Of a DNA stretch of 64,000 nt, positions 47,245-59,327 are shown piece by piece (the stretch's first letter is position 1; each line of letters begins with the position of its first letter). The position numbers and the translations under genes are program-made. Location of the stretch: NCBI RefSeq assembly GCF_036711975.1, contig NC_091970.1, positions 1,185,501 through 1,249,500 on the forward strand. Direction: 5' to 3'. The notes beneath the pieces are model-generated. The model ran no database searches. It saw only the letters and a list, made by a program, of their open reading frames with translations, and was not told the origin of the DNA. Origin of the DNA: Onthophagus taurus (lineage: Eukaryota; Arthropoda; Insecta; Coleoptera; Scarabaeidae).

Positions 47245-48308
47245 GTACAGGGTGGTTCAAATTCGATGTCCGAATAGGCTAACTCGGAAACTATAAGAGT
47301 TAGAAAAAAAGTAGCTTACATGTCATGATCTCGTTTTTCGAGAAACTGCTAATGCCGAAAACCTCATAGCGCTATCGTCTTTTGTTTTTCCCCTAGAGGC
47401 CAAAATTGGAAATATCGTAAAACCAGCAAGTGCAATTATCTTCGTTATTATTATAGGTGGAGTATTATAACTAAGACATTATATGGACACTTTTTTATAG
47501 AGAATTGGATGACGTAGTCAAAAAAATTTTTTCGGTTTTAGATTTTGAGATATCATCACAATTTTCGTTTTTTTAAATGGAAACAACCACTGATTATTCG
47601 CTTATTAAATTCGTTATTTTTTTCTGATTACAAAAATATAGGGTTCGACAGGTCTATTTCTTATTGTTTTAGAATAAAGCCAAAAATAAACTTTTTTTTT
47701 AAATTTCCATCTAGTGTCATCGACGAAATTAAATTTACAGTTTCCTGTAAATTATGGTACTATAACTAAAAATTAAAAAAACAAATTTCTGATGTTTGAA
47801 ACAAATAAATTTGTTGAACTATTTAATTTATATATGTTTTACACAAAAGTTGGAATAGATTGCATTATTTCACATTTTTTATTAATATTTAATATTATTA
47901 CAGGATTTTTAAAGTGACACTTTTTGAATACAAACAAATGTTGCTATGTTTATTTGAATTCAAAAGAAAAATATATGAGCGCCATCTATCAATAATTTAT
48001 TAAGTCATTTAATAATAATATTAAAATTTTTTTGACTACGTCATCCAATTTTCTATAAAAAAGTGTCCATATAATGTCTGAGTTATAATACTCCACCTAT
48101 AATAATAACGAAGATAATTGCACTTGCTGGTTTTACGATATTTCCAATTTTGGCCTCTAGGGGAAAAACAAAAGACGATAGCGCTATGAGGTTTTCGGCA
48201 TTAGCAGTTTCTCGAAAAACGAGATCATGACATGTAAGCTACTTTTTTTCTAACTCTTATAGTTTCCGAGTTAGCCTATTCGGACATCGAATTTGAACCA
48301 CCCTGTAC
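47245..48308. mobile_element. Second copy of the CAGGGTGGTTCAAATTC foldback
   Basis: The ends GTACAGGGTGGTTCAAATTC and GAATTTGAACCACCCTGTAC match the inner element at 32005-33395. The left arm is followed to about 47760, but the right arm pairs for only about 280 bp (48027-48306), so this copy has lost internal sequence. TA borders both ends. Confidence 0.88.
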
Positions 48309-48313
48309 AATGA

Positions 48314-48438
48314 AGTGCTGCGTTATCAGTTGTAATTCATAACAGAAGGGCTCTACGAGTAATCATATGATTTAGACATTTCAAAGTCCTTGGCTTCGGA
48401 ATCAGAAACCAGAATTTATACTCTGTAAACTCTAAAAT
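48314..48438. repeat. Direct repeat partner of 45966-46120
   Basis: It begins immediately after the right end of the 47245-48308 foldback and stops where the inverted right arm starts. Confidence 0.8.
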
Positions 48439-48980
48439 TACCATTTCTTCGTTTGCTTCATGATCCGGTTCTTAATTCCAGAAAAAAGTTCAGAAAAAAT
48501 TTTTTATGAACAGTGTAAAATCCTACTGTGCCATAAAAAGTCTTAAACTTTTCCTGATTGAAGCGATGATTGCAGATTATTTACAAAGTTATTATCTTTC
48601 TTATCTATTTCCATGTCATTGAACCTTGTATACTATGAAATTGAGATATCTTTGGGTGGGCAACAACACAGACCATGATTGTGCAAAGACGTTGAGGTGA
48701 TAATAATAACATCAAAAGAGTTGGCAACCTATCTAAGTTTGGTATGCGATTATTTATTTAAGCAAAGATGTATGGTTGCAAAGTTGCAACTTCCAATACT
48801 CATTCTGTTCACATCGACCAACTTCAAATTTTACCAAAGGTTAGGATATAGCCCTAATCTTTGATTTCATCCGTGCTTAATTAGTCTTTTACGAAAACAC
48901 TTAATCTGAAGTCTTCAACAACGGAGGAGTCGCACAAGATGTATCAACAAGCCTTTATTTACAAATGTTTATCCTAATAG

Positions 48981-50842
48981 GTCCCATAACAGGTAGCTAA
49001 ATTGTATCGTTTAACTACTGGAGTGTAACAATGTTATGGCCTATTCAAACGTAATATGGTAGACCTCAAATCATTCTTTTCCAACATAGAGCATAAATAA
49101 GATGACGTAGATTTATGGTGACTAATACTGCCTGTTTGAAGTACTACTACCATAGGCCCAACGTGGCTGAAGTATTTTCTTATAAAAATAAATTTTGCTC
49201 ATATACTTTATTAAAGTTGTACGTTCCACAAGCTCCTTGTGGCTCCCAACCTAACCCAACCCAAGATGCTCATTTTTCATGGTGCTCCATCCACTTCTCC
49301 CTCGCAGAATCCTACTTTACCTAGTCCTAACATAGTAATCAGAACCAGCTTTTGAATATCGTGTGACAAGGATTAAGTCTATTTTGTTAAGATTTTCTTG
49401 ACAAATGTTTTGTGATAGTGATATCTCTTAGCCAATATCTAAGATTTTTTGCAAAGATGAGGAAAGACTTATTATTAGTGTGAAAGTTTCCAGGACGTTT
49501 AGGTTCGCTTAGCATTAAGTTAATCCACAAGATTCGTGCAAGCTCCACTGTGGAATGGCCATGCAAAACCATAACGCCTAAGAGCTTTGAACGATGAATA
49601 GCTATTTACATAGTCTTTTTAGCTTTCCTTAGCTAATAAGCAGACTTTTGCAGTAAGTAAGCATCGATGTTGTGGACACGAAGACTGTTTTGAATTGTAG
49701 TCTAAGCTTTTTGTCAACGAGTTTATGAAACTTGTTACTTCAGTTGTGCTAGCATTTGGTTGAAGGCAACTTTTCGGGAAATACTTTTCCAGATTCTCTA
49801 AGTCGGCTGTCAGAATCTTTGCTAATTTTTCATCTTATTGCAAGATCCCAGTCTTCGGCGTCTTCTGACAGAATCTATTGCAGATGAGCTTTTCAAGAGT
49901 CTGTAGCTTTTAGGTGAGTTTGCTGCTTTCCCTAGTTTTAGGATCAGAAGAATCAGATATCTATTTTTTTCTAGTAAGGTTTAGGATAAATATAAATGAA
50001 TGCAAATTTAATTTAATAATAGCATTTGTTATTAATAAAAGAATAATAATTTAGTTAAATCTAGTACACCATTAAATTTACCGATTTCCTTTAAAATTTA
50101 AAAGTAGGAAATTTCCATTTTGCGTGTCACAAATTGTACCTAAAAATTGTTCGGCAAGAAAATTTCTTTTCGCCGAACTCCTCATTGAAATCGTCTTGAC
50201 AAATCGACTCTTATTATTATCGGCGAACCCGATCGATCGGCCCTTTACATTTTCGCAAACAATTTTTCACCTAATAATATCGCAATAAACCTATTTTAAA
50301 AAACGATCGATCCTTTTTTAATTAAACTAAACAATCTGACCTTTTAACTTATAACCCCCTCGAGATATTTTCTTTACGATAATTTACACTGTATTTAATT
50401 CACTTTACACCCAAGATATGTAATATGTATTACTAAACGGGTTATTAAAGTGATATAACCGATCTATTACTTATTTCTTTCTGTCTCTTTCTAAAAGTGA
50501 TTCGCGTTTATGATCAATTAATAATCGAAAAGGTGCAATTACAAAACAAGATAGGTCAGTTATCGATTCTTCGCCAATGTTATTGTAATAGCTAAATTGG
50601 GGTCGAAGGCTGACCGACCTCTTTCAACGACGGTTCTCTTTCACGTAAGCGGGTCAATAGGCCGTCGCGTTGCAATTTTAAAGTGATGTAAGCAATTTCC
50701 TATTTTTTATTTATTAATACTTTTAACTCATACATAATAGTTATTTATATTACAAGTGTGATTACACGACTCGGTCTACGACCTCGTCGTGCAATTCTCT
50801 ACACTCGTACTGTAATTATGCTCTAGCCCACGTGTGATATAC
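48981..50842. other. Non-coding spacer with a GC-richer patch
   Basis: No recognisable gene is present. About 50165-50700 (GGCGAACCCGATCGATCGGC; ACGACGGTTCTCTTTCACGT) is less AT-rich and could be regulatory. The short ORFs at 49115-49324 and 49387-49572 match nothing. Confidence 0.4.
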
Positions 50843-51560
50843 AGCATTTTATCTACGACTGCTAAAAATTACTAAAAAATCAATTTCTTTTAAAAAGTCT
50901 ATTTGACATTTATAAAAATATTTTGAAATGATTGTTGTCAATTTTGAATCTGGAATAAGTGTTTTGAAGTGTAAAAACATAACAATTAATGTTTATAATA
51001 AATAGTATTGTTTCTCTGTAAGTAGATAGCACTTTTTCTTTTGTATTGTTGCTCGTTTCAATAAATTAAGTCTGTTCTGATTAGCTTAAAAATGCGTTAC
51101 GTAATGAAACCAGTGCGGTAATGAACTTCATTACGTAACTCAAATCACCTCAAATGAGTGCGGTAATGATGACTTATCCAAGCAGTCGTAGATAACAGTA
51201 TATTATTCAACAAGCGTATAATGGCGGCTGTTACCCACGAAGAAGAAGTAAGAAGTAATCTGAGTGGGTAACATCCATTATACGCAAGTTGAATACTATA
51301 CTTTATCTACAACTATTTAATTTTGAAAAAAAAATCAAAAAAACGAAAAAAAAATAAACTTGATAGACATTTCAGACATAACCTCAATAGAAGAAAGCTG
51401 TCATTTCTGTTAATATTTTATTTTTTGATTAGTAGGCAGTGTCAGAAGTGTGGAATAATGGCCTCATTATTCAACACTTTGTCTGTCATGGGTAATGAGT
51501 GTCATTACCCGTCAAAAATCAATTGTATAACGAATAGATAATTCAATAGTTGTAGATAAT
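50843..51560. mobile_element. Composite palindromic element (MITE-like)
   Basis: TTTTATCTACGACTGCTAAA near 50850 and AATAGTTGTAGATAATAGTT near 51544 are inverted relatives. Nested inside, 51185-51240 and 51268-51325 form a second hairpin (GTCGTAGATAACAGTATA... against ...TATACTTTATCTACAAC, with CCATTATACGC and GTGGGTAACA in both arms). GCGGTAATGA repeats lie between. No transposase is present. Confidence 0.65.
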
Positions 51561-51829
51561 AGTTATTTACGTAACCAGTTATGAAAAGATCGTTTAATAA
51601 CGTGTTAAGTACAAAATTTGGTCTAATTCCATTGAAAAAGTAATTTTTGTTCAAAACTTGACTTATTCTATTAGTGACAGATGTCAATTTATCAATTTGT
51701 AGTTAGGTTATGGAGTTCATTACATCACTAGTTATAAAAAAAATTACGTCACATAACGTCTGTCCAATTTAGTTATCAAGTTTCTTACATTTATAACTAA
51801 CGACTTCGTTATGTAGGTACATAACTTGG

Positions 51830-51990
51830 TTTTGAATGAAAATCTTCTGGCGGAAAACGCATTGAATTCTGATGAGAAAGAACTCTACTATCGATCTATT
51901 GACATCGGGGAAGTTATTTTTCTGCTATCTAAAATGCCAACCTCTTCCTGGTATCGAAACGATTCCTTTTAATATTTTCCTAACATTATA
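51830..51990 (+). pseudogene. Possible LINE reverse transcriptase fragment
   Basis: One frame reads LNSDEKELYYRSIDIGEVIF, then LLSKMP; after a frame change PGIETIPFNIFL follows. This resembles the start of an RT domain (E....L..MK..SAPG.D.IP..IL). It is short and broken, so this is a tentative call. Confidence 0.35.
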
Positions 51991-52568
51991 ACGTTTGAAA
52001 GATTGGTGACGGGCAACAAGATCGTTATTCTTCAAAAATATGGCGGACGTGGAAGCAGTTTTTATCACATATTAGTGATGGATTGGATAACATTATTTTT
52101 TACACCGAATGGTGGTGTTTTAGTCTGAAATTTTGTCATCGATGTCATTTCATCAATATATAGCATATATTTCTAGATTCATTTTGATGAACCTTCTAGA
52201 AAAACTAAAACTTTCTGATATGGACCTTTCCGTGATAAGATTCTTCAGAACAGAAATGTTGCTTGCTCATTTCATTGGCATTCGACCAGTTAGAAATTAA
52301 TACCTTCCTGAGCTTCTTTTAAATCACCAATGATGGTTGAAGTTTTTGAGCATTTGAGTTGACAACTTCCATAGTTACCAAAATTACTTGGTTATCGTCA
52401 TTCGATGGTTGACGTTTTCTAAGCTGGTTTTGAAACAAATAAGCCATTTCCTGCGTGAAATTTCCTGATTGCTCCATCGACATCAGTAAGCATCACTAAG
52501 ATGCTAAGAAACGTCTGAAAATTATGCACCAACCTATGTTGTTATAATTTAGTCTTCTTGGTTTCTAT

Positions 52569-52630
52569 TAGTGATGGAACGGATAGTGATTTTGCGAAAA
52601 GCCGGTTATCCGGCATATCTATCCGGCCAT
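52569..52630. mobile_element. hAT-like terminal fragment
   Basis: AGTGATGGAACGGATAGTG followed by CCGGTTATCCGGCATATC resembles the CAGTG(G/A)TGGAACGGATAtccgg ends of insect hAT MITEs. A related end is at 53580. Confidence 0.45.
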
Positions 52631-52732
52631 TATGGTTATAATTTGTGGTGCTTCATTTAACTAGTGTTAGTTCTATATTTCCATCTATCTTGCTTCTTTT
52701 TCATCTTTCTCAATCAATTCGTTTCATGTTGT

Positions 52733-53075
52733 TCATATTCTGTTTCGTTCTGTTTTGTATAGTGTCCAATTTTCTTGATTCGTATTTCGGAGGTATTTGA
52801 CTGCTTCATTAGCTGCATTGGTGATGTTTCCTTTTAGACTTTTCCATTGTACAATCACATGATTAAGTTTTCCTTTAATTTTTTCTCCTAATCTATTTTC
52901 GTGCAACTGCTTCACACTTTCATCTTCCAGAGACTTAATATTGAGTTTGTACATGTGTATTCTCATTTTGCAAAGCACCAGTTTGTGATAGCTGCCTATG
53001 TTAGCTGCATTAAGTGTTATCGTTCTATTAATCATGATATAATCTATAACAAATTCTTACTTCCTTTTATTGTGC
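52733..53075 (-). pseudogene. LINE remnant, endonuclease C-terminus
   Basis: The minus strand reads IDYIMINRTITL, then NAANIGSYHKLVLCKMRI, then VQWKSLKGNITNAANEAVKY. It matches the end of the apurinic-type endonuclease domain of RTE/CR1-like elements (pattern IDYI.....L..V....GADIGSDHKLV..K....) and the helical linker after it. The catalytic SDH is altered to SYH, and a stop lies upstream near 53070, so this is a dead copy. Confidence 0.75.
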
Positions 53076-53745
53076 CATGATTTGTAATATTCTGTCACTG
53101 ACATATTGTTCGTTATCTATGCACTTTCTACCATTTTTGCGGTTACAATTCCTTCGCAATCCTCTGCTTGCGTTTCGCAAGCTAATACTAGTCATTGTCA
53201 GACTTGTTCTTCTGTTACCAACCTCTTTCCTCTGTTCTTCTTCTCTCACTAGCATCTTTCTTACCTTTATAGCTTCTTTACTATATTCTTTCTCACTGTT
53301 CAGTTTCTTTCCTCTGCTACCAGGCGCCTTCTTATCTTGAAAATCTCTAGTTGCCTTTCCATCTTTCAGTCAATATTCAGTTTTTTCTTATGTATATATC
53401 ACATATCACTCTCTTTATAGTCTGTTTTTTTTGCTTTTACAGTCTATTTCCAGTATCTAACCTTTCTCCAAAATTTCTTTTCAGTCTGTTTAGTCTATTA
53501 CTTTTGTTACCAGTAATCTTCTTGTTTTTATTTTTTCTTCCAGTCTTCTCCTTCTCTGTGTAGCATCTTTCTATCTAGTAGTGGTGGAACGGATATCTGG
53601 CAACTATCCGGTATCCGGCCTATCCTACAATTTTTTAAAATTCGGCCGGATATCTATTACTTAGTACTCCATCATTCACAGGAATTAGTATCTCTTACAT
53701 CTTAATCTCTATCTTAATAACAGAACTGTCGTTGTTATCACTTTC
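53075..53745. repeat. Pyrimidine-rich low-complexity tract plus hAT-like end
   Basis: Irregular TCTTTC/CTTCT/CAGTCT words fill 53100-53575, and similar sequence resumes at 58150-58340 beyond the satellite. The 363-bp array is therefore probably inserted in or expanded within this tract. At 53580 GTGGTGGAACGGATATCTGG resembles the hAT-like end at 52569. Confidence 0.6.
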
Positions 53746-53749
53746 GATT

Positions 53750-56700
53750 ATTAATTAAAGTGTCATTTTTTTTGAGAAATAAATGTTTGAAATGATCGAT
53801 AATTTTTTCGAATTTTGCAATTTTCGCCGATTAAGTTTTAAAAATTCGTATAAAATCGATTTTTTTGGATATGAGTATGAAAATTTCCCAAAGCGTTAAT
53901 AAAAGTGTCCTCTTTCCAATGAACCAACGCGTTTTGAAAAATAACTTTTAGTTTTTGAGAAAACAATGTTCGAAGTTTTGATAAAATTTTCGATGTTGCA
54001 ATTTTCATCGATAACTTTCAAAATTCGCTATAAAATTAATTTCTTGAAGGATCCTTGGGGAAATATCACCAATTATTAATTAAAGTATTCTCTTTTTAAT
54101 GCAAAAAGCCGTTTTGAAAAATCACTTTTAGTTCTTGAGAAATAAATTTTGGAAATAATCGACAATTTTTTCGAATTTTGCAATTTTCGCCGATTAAGTT
54201 TTAAAAATTCGTATAAAATCGATTTTTTTGGATATGAGTATGAAAATTTCCCAAAGTGTTAATAAAAGTGCCCTCTTTCCAGTGAACTAACCCATTTTGA
54301 AAAATAACCTTTAGTTTTTGAAAAAACGATGTTTGAAGTTTTGATAAAATTTTCGATGTTGCAATTTTCATCGATAACTTTCAAAATTCGCTATAAAATT
54401 AATTTCTTGAAGGGTCCTTGTGGAAATATCACCAATTATTAATTAAAGTACTCTCTTTTTAATGCCACAAGCCGTTTTGAAAAATCACTTTTAGTTCTTG
54501 AGAAATAAATTTTAGAAATAATCGACAATTTTTTCGAATTTTGCAATTTTCGCCGATTAAGTTTTAAAAATTCGTATAAAATCGATTTTTTTGGATATGA
54601 GTATGAAAATTTCCCAAGGTGTTAATAAAAGTGCCCTCTTTCCAGTGAACTAACCCATTTTGAAAAATAACCTTTAGTTTTTGAAAAAACGATGTTTGAA
54701 GTTTTGATAAAATTTTCGATGTTGCAATTTTCATCGATAACTTTCAAAATTCGCTATAAAATTAATTTCTTGAAGGATCCTTGGGGAAATATCACCAATT
54801 ATTAATTAAAGTATCCTCTTTTTAATGCAAAAAGCCGTTTTGAAAAATCACTTTTAGTTCTTGAGAAAAAAAGTTTGGAAATAATCGATAATTTTTTCAA
54901 ATTTTGCAATTTTCGCCGATTAAGTTTTAAAAATTCGTATAAAATCGATTTTTTTGGATATGAGTATGAAAATTTCCCAAAGTGTTAATAAAAGTGTCCT
55001 CTTTCCAACGACCTAACCCATTTTGAAAAATAACTTTTAGTTTTTGAGAAAACAATGTTTGAAGTTTTGATAAAATTTTCGATGTTGCAATTTTCATCGA
55101 TAACTTTCAAAATTCGCTATAAAATTAATTTTTTGAAGGATCCTTTGGGAAATATCACCAATTATTAATTAAAGTATCCTCTTTTTAATGCGAAAAGCCG
55201 TTTTGAAAAATCACTTTTAGTTCTTGAGAAATAAATTTTGGAAATAATCGACAATTTTTTCAAATTTTGCAATTTTCGCCGATTAAGTTTTAAAAATTCG
55301 TATAAAATCGATTTTTTTGGATATGAGTATGAAAATTTCCCAAAGTGTTAATAAAAGTGCCCTCTTTCCAGTGAACTAACCCATTTTGAAAAATAACCTT
55401 TAGTTTTTGAAAAAACGATGTTTGAAGTTTTGATAAAATTTTCGATGTTGCAATTTTCATCGATAACTTTCAAAATTCGCTATAAAATTAATTTCTTGAA
55501 GGATTCTTGGGGAAATATGACCAATTATTAATTAAAGTATTCTCTTTTTAATGCAAAAAGCCGTTTTGAAAAATCACTTTTAGTTCTTGAGAAATAAATT
55601 TTGGAAATAATCGACAATTTTTTCAAATTTTGCAATTTTCGCCGATTAAGTTTTAAAAATTCGTATAAAATCGATTTTTTTGGATATGAGTATGAAAATT
55701 TCCCAAAGTGTTAATAAAAGTGTCCTCTTTCCAATGAGCTAACCCATTTTGAAAAATAACTTTTAGTTTTTGAGAAAACAATGTTTGAAGTTTTGATAAA
55801 ATATTCGATGTTACAATTTTCATCGATAACTTTCAAAATTCGCTATAAAATTAATTTCTTGAAGGATCCTTGGGGAAATATGACCAATTATTAATTAAAG
55901 TATTCTCTTTTTAATGCAAAAAGCCGTTTTGAAAAATCACTTTTAGTTCTTGAGAAATAAATTTTGGAAATAATCGACAATTTTTTCAAATTTTGCAATT
56001 TTCGCCGATTAAGTTTTAAAAATTCGTATAAAATCGATTTTTTTGGATATGAGTATGAAAATTTCCCAAAGTGTTAATAAAAGTGTCCTCTTTCCAATGA
56101 GCTAACCCATTTTGAAAAATAACTTTTAGTTTTTGAGAAAACAATGTTTGAAGTTTTGATAAAATATTCGATGTTACAATTTTCATCGATAACTTTCAAA
56201 ATTCGCTATAAAATTAATTTCTTGAAGGATCCTTGGGGAAATATGACCAATTATTAATTAAAGTATTCTCTTTTTAATGCAAAAAGCCGTTTTGAAAAAT
56301 CACCTTTATTTCTTGAGAAATAAATTTTGGAAATAATCGACAATTTTTTCAAATTTTGCAATTTTCGCCGATTAAGTTTTAAAAATTCGTATAAAATCGA
56401 TTTTTTTGGATATGAGTATGAAAATGTCCCAAAGTATTAATAAAAGTGTCCTCTTTCCAATGAACTAACCCATTTTGAAAAATAACTTTTAGTTTTTGAG
56501 AAAACAATATTTGAAGTTTTGATAAAATTTTCGATGTTGCAATTTTCATCGATAACTTTCAAAATTCGCTATAAAATTAATTTCTTGAAGGATCCTTTGG
56601 GAAATATCACCAATTATTAATTAAAGTATCCTCTTTTTAATGCAAAAAGCCGTTTTGAAAAATCACTTTTAGTTCTTGAGAAATAAATTTTGGAAATAAT

Positions 56701-58160
56701 CGACAATTTTTTCAAATTTTGCAATTTTCGCCGATTAAGTTTTAAAAATTCGTATAAAATCGATTTTTTTGGATATGAGTATGAAAATTTCCCAAAGTGT
56801 TAATAAAAGTGCCCTCTTTCCAGTGAACTAACCCATTTTGAAAAATAACCTTTAGTTTTTGAAAAAACGATGTTTGAAGTTTTGATAAAATTTTCGATGT
56901 TGCAATTTTCATCGATAACTTTCAAAATTCGCTATAAAATTAATTTCTTGAAGGATTCTTGGGGAAATATGACCAATTATTAATTAAAGTATTCTCTTTT
57001 TAATGCAAAAAGCCGTTTTGAAAAATCACTTTTAGTTCTTGAGAAATAAATTTTGGAAATAATCGACAATTTTTTCAAATTTTGCAATTTTCGCCGATTA
57101 AGTTTTAAAAATTCGTATAAAATCGATTTTTTTGGATATGAGTATGAAAATTTCCCAAAGTGTTAATAAAAGTGTCCTCTTTCCAATGAGCTAACCCATT
57201 TTGAAAAATAACTTTTAGTTTTTGAGAAAACAATGTTTGAAGTTTTGATAAAATATTCGATGTTACAATTTTCATCGATAACTTTCAAAATTCGCTATAA
57301 AATTAATTTCTTGAAGGATCCTTGGGGAAATATGACCAATTATTAATTAAAGTATTCTCTTTTTAATGCAAAAAGCCGTTTTGAAAAATCACCTTTATTT
57401 CTTGAGAAATAAATTTTGGAAATAATCGACAATTTTTTCAAATTTTGCAATTTTCGCCGATTAAGTTTTAAAAATTCGTATAAAATCGATTTTTTTGGAT
57501 ATGAGTATGAAAATGTCCCAAAGTATTAATAAAAGTGTCCTCTTTCCAATGAACTAACCCATTTTGAAAAATAACTTTTAGTTTTTGAGAAAACAATATT
57601 TGAAGTTTTGATAAAATTTTCGATGTTGCAATTTTCATCGATAACTTTCAAAATTCGCTATAAAATTAATTTCTTGAAGGATCCTTGGGGAAATATGACC
57701 AATTATTAATTAAAGTATTCTCTTTTTAATGCAAAAAGCCGTTTTGAAAAATCACTTTTAGTTCTTGAGAAATAAATTTTAGAAATAATCGACAATTTTT
57801 TCGAATTTTGCAATTTTCGCCGATTAAGTTTTAAAAATTCGTATAAAATCGATTTTTTTGGATATGAGTATGAAAATTTCCCAAAGTGTTAATAAAAGTG
57901 CCCTCTTTCCAGTGAACTAACCCATTTTGAAAAATAACCTTTAGTTTTTGAAAAAACGATGTTTGAAGTTTTGATAAAATTTTCGATGTTGCAATTTTCA
58001 TCGATAACTTTCAAAATTCGCTATAAAATTAATTTCTTGAAGGGTCCTTGTGGAAATATCACCAATTATTAATTAAAGTACTCTCTTTTTAATGCAAAAA
58101 GCCGTTTTGAAAAATCACTTTTAGTTTTTGAGAAAAAAATTTTTGAAATGATCGACAATT
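53750..58160. repeat. 363-bp satellite, about 12 copies, with invariant period
   Basis: CGCCGATTAAGTTTT starts at 53825, 54188, 54551, 54914, 55277, 55640, 56003, 56366, 56729, 57092, 57455 and 57818: eleven consecutive spacings of exactly 363. Each unit is a dimer of related halves of about 180 bp (AAAAATCACTTTTAGTTCTT... and AAAAATAACTTTTAGTTTTT...). Single-base variants define unit subtypes. No long ORF is present. Confidence 0.97.
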
Positions 58161-59327
58161 CTTCTTGTTTTTCTAGTTTTTATCAGCTCTTCCTCTATGT
58201 CTAGTATCTTTTTTGCTTTTATGGTCTTTTTCTAGTCTCTGTCTTCCCAATCCAGTCCTTTTCCCAGTTTTTATTCAATTTCTTCAGTTTTCCACTTCTC
58301 TCCATAAAATTCCTACCACCCAGCTTTTTCTCTTTTCAGTTTCTTTCAATTTTCATTCAGTTTTTTTAATAATTAATTAAATAACTTTTTATATGTTTGC
58401 AAAAAGCAATTAAAAGGATTTTGAAGATTACGATCTTAATAAATTCCTTTTTCGTTCCAAAAAAGAAAAAAAATAAATTAATAAGAGTACTTTAGGGTTT
58501 TCTGAATCCCTTGTGGAATAGTTCGGGATGCAATATGACCGAGAAAGGTTGAATGTCAAAGTGTACTGGGTCATCGAGCGCCTCGCGAAATGAATCGCTC
58601 AGTTTCCAAACGCAATTTCCACATCTTTTTAACCACCTCGTTCGTTCTGCGAGATCTTTTTCTCGTTATCTCACTTCCGTCTCGGAATGTTCTTATTGAA
58701 TCGATCGATTTTATTTATTTACCGATTTTTGTTATCCTTATTGCGTATTCTTGCAAAGTACAAGGTCGATTTTAAATGAGATTTAAAATTAAAACATTTT
58801 TTTTAATATTTAGATGTTTCCAAGAATTTCAATATCGAAAAAATTTTATTTTGATTTAATCGGTTGCGAAGAAACGATGGTGTCGAAATCGTTTTGAAAA
58901 CGTTTAAAAGAAGCAAAATAATAACAACCATGAGATCGACGGTTGCTTGTATTTTTGAAGAAACTCGAAGATTAAGATGACCTGGCCCGGAATCAAATCA
59001 GTAAAGTTGAAATGCGCCAAAATCAAACTTAAAACGGGGCGCGCAAAAAATTGGAACGGGAGAAGAATTAAAAACGTAACTGGATAATCAAAATTAAATC
59101 AAAATTTAAACTCGATTTCTCCGAAATAATAAAAAAGGAACAAATAAAAGAAAATTGTTGTGGAATTTTCACTTTTTATAAAAAAAAAAGTACAAAGAAA
59201 CGAAGAAAAAAATACAATATTTAAATAAAAAACGCACAATTTCTTCAAGACAACTAAGGAAATAAAAAAGTTGTTAATAATAATTGTTGAATCATATAGT
59301 CTAAGTTAAAAAGAAAAAAATTTCAAA
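58160..59327 (+). other. Presumed 5' UTR and upstream region of the 59328 gene
   Basis: After a pyrimidine-rich piece (to about 58340) come an ordinary AT-rich spacer and a slightly GC-richer stretch (58560-58700). No acceptor is evident within 100 bp before the ATG at 59328. The coding exon may therefore begin with a long leader from a nearby promoter, or the acceptor lies further up. I see no firm promoter motif. Confidence 0.4.

Larger units (their letters stand above)
46135..48980. repeat. Large inverted repeat with mirrored ORFs
   Basis: The left arm (about 46135-46682) and right arm (about 48439-48980) are reverse complements of about 545 bp with few differences. Each arm carries the same 61-codon ORF (minus strand 46252-46437, plus strand 48679-48864), which contains DVEVI[VI]ITSKELATYL and ends KFYQRLGYSPNL. 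The centre holds GTTGTTCTAG micro-repeats (about 46730-46890) and the foldback at 47245-48308. I do not recognise the ORF product. Its conservation may simply reflect arm conversion. Confidence 0.85.

Noticed and set aside
53067..53563. ORFs in the pyrimidine-rich tract on both strands
   Set aside because: Low-complexity Ser/Leu/Phe or Arg/Lys products follow directly from CT-rich DNA.
53750..58160. CRISPR array
   Set aside because: Units are long, gapless tandem copies without unique spacers, in a eukaryotic genome.
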